Positions 5,456 through 6,210 of a stretch of DNA of 6,210 bases are shown piece by piece. Below the pieces are notes generated by a model. The model searched no databases. It saw only the letters and a program-made list of their open reading frames with translations, and was not told the origin of the DNA. Source of the stretch: Bacillota bacterium (GTDB lineage: Bacteria; Bacillota; Dethiobacteria; Dethiobacterales; Dethiobacteraceae); assembly GCA_024650095.1 (NCBI GenBank), contig JANKMV010000129.1, forward strand, positions 1-6,210, given 5' to 3'. How positions within the stretch are numbered: position 1 is the first letter of the stretch; every line of letters starts with the position of its first letter. The translations under genes were made by a program, and so were the position numbers.

Positions 5456-6210
5456 TTATTTAAGTGCTGTTTTTTGCATAGAAATAAAACTTTCCAATTG
5501 GGGTAAATCATTTGCCAATAGTTCATAAACAAGATATGAGGGATTAATGGATTCAATGACTTGCTTAATCTCTGCACATTCATAGGGCAGGTGCCAGTCA
5601 ATGGCACAGATATGGTGGCGAACATAGCTTAACTGGTCCCAAAAACTTTCGAGTTGAGTAATCTCTTGCACCTTGGCGTGATGGTCTGCCATAAAATAGG
5701 CGCCGGACAGTGATTTATTCAAATGAACGCCCTTAATTTCATGTACTAATTCCCCGAGGCCTGCTAGCGTTTCTAAGATGTAACGACACCCTTCTTGTTC
5801 CGTTTGTATTGCTGGATTTGTGGTTAATAAGTGTCCGATATCTAACACAAAGCCTTTATTGGGGTAACTAACTCGTGCAAAAAAATCTTTTGTGCTCTGG
5901 TAATCCACCATGCGTAAACCCGGCCACCATAAGTTTTCTAGTAAGAGAGTGACACCCATATCTTCTTTGCCAAATGCCTCTTCGATTATTTCTAAGCTAG
6001 CGTCAAGTATGTCTTGGTCAGTGTACGAATATTGACGAGTGTAGGTATGCAATAGTTCAACATGAGCCACATGAAAGACCATATACTTTGCGTCTAACGC
6101 CTGGGCTTGTGCAAACTCACGACGGAAAAAATCCACTAAAAAATCTTTACCGACGCCACCATAAAAGTGGTTTATGCTTTGTTCAGTTCCAAACTGCCTC
6201 AATAATGCTT
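5456..6210 (-). CDS. Sugar isomerase/epimerase-like TIM-barrel protein (5' end beyond window)
   Basis: The frame stays open to the right edge, so at least 250 residues are visible and the true start is outside. The TTG at 6202 is not convincing, because no first barrel strand is present. The fold is the AP-endonuclease-2/xylose isomerase-like TIM barrel. Counted from the codon at 6202, likely metal ligands follow the family pattern at strand ends: Glu89 (LLLENLWW), Asp121 and His124 (VLDIGH), His160 (GVHLNKS) and Glu227 (YLVYELL); His44 and His47 lie in the earlier VFHVAHV strand. Relatives isomerise or epimerise sugars, sugar phosphates or inosose, and some are endonuclease IV; the substrate here is unknown. 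No signal peptide is visible. It is co-directional with the transporter genes and ends about 30 nt before the riboswitch, so readthrough into the leader is possible, but no functional link to cobalamin can be shown. Confidence 0.82.
   Translation of the reverse strand, partial: ALLRQFGTEQSINHFYGGVGKDFLVDFFRREFAQAQALDAKYMVFHVAHVELLHTYTRQYSYTDQDILDASLEIIEEAFGKEDMGVTLLLENLWWPGLRMVDYQSTKDFFARVSYPNKGFVLDIGHLLTTNPAIQTEQEGCRYILETLAGLGELVHEIKGVHLNKSLSGAYFMADHHAKVQEITQLESFWDQLSYVRHHICAIDWHLPYECAEIKQVIESINPSYLVYELLANDLPQLESFISMQKTALK

Noticed and set aside
1..6210. CRISPR array, tRNA, rRNA, transposase or phage genes
   Set aside because: No regularly spaced multi-copy repeats, tRNA-like cloverleaf, rRNA motifs or recombinase reading frames were seen on either strand.

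Overview
The window looks like chromosomal DNA from a Firmicute, probably a clostridial-type anaerobe. The signs are AT-rich intergenic DNA, strong AGGAGG-type ribosome binding sites, a Gram-positive style lipoprotein binding protein, and a riboswitch followed by an intrinsic terminator. The species cannot be named from this sequence alone.

Layout: Positions 1-673 are almost entirely non-coding and AT-rich. The first 10 bases carry the start of a minus-strand gene with a good ribosome binding site. The rest holds a long AT-rich hairpin and the candidate promoter and leader of the next gene. Positions 674-1450 (+) encode an NRDE/TANGO2-family protein. It converges on a minus-strand block across a short gap of about 100 bp. 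Reading that block in its own direction (right to left), it contains: a TIM-barrel sugar isomerase-like gene cut by the window edge (6210-5456); a cobalamin riboswitch aptamer (about 5430-5262); a possible antiterminator and an intrinsic terminator (5255-5196); two near-identical 57-bp structured repeats (5197-5141 and 5101-5045); and three tightly packed ABC transporter genes. The transporter genes encode a lipoprotein binding protein (4973-3834), an FecCD/BtuC-type permease (3809-2772, GTG start) and an ATPase with an extra C-terminal domain (2775-1552, sharing an ATGA overlap with the permease).

How it works together: the riboswitch identifies the transporter as a cobalamin/corrinoid importer of the BtuFCD type. 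When cobalamin is plentiful, the leader RNA should favour the terminator and shut off the three genes. When it is scarce, readthrough allows expression. The extra C-terminal domain of the ATPase resembles, from memory, the tail of archaeal BtuD proteins, which agrees with this substrate.

No wholly new system is evident. The parts least explained by standard annotation are the paired GC-rich repeats between the riboswitch terminator and the transporter start, the fused ATPase domain, and the absence of any clear promoter or terminator between the TIM-barrel gene and the riboswitch.
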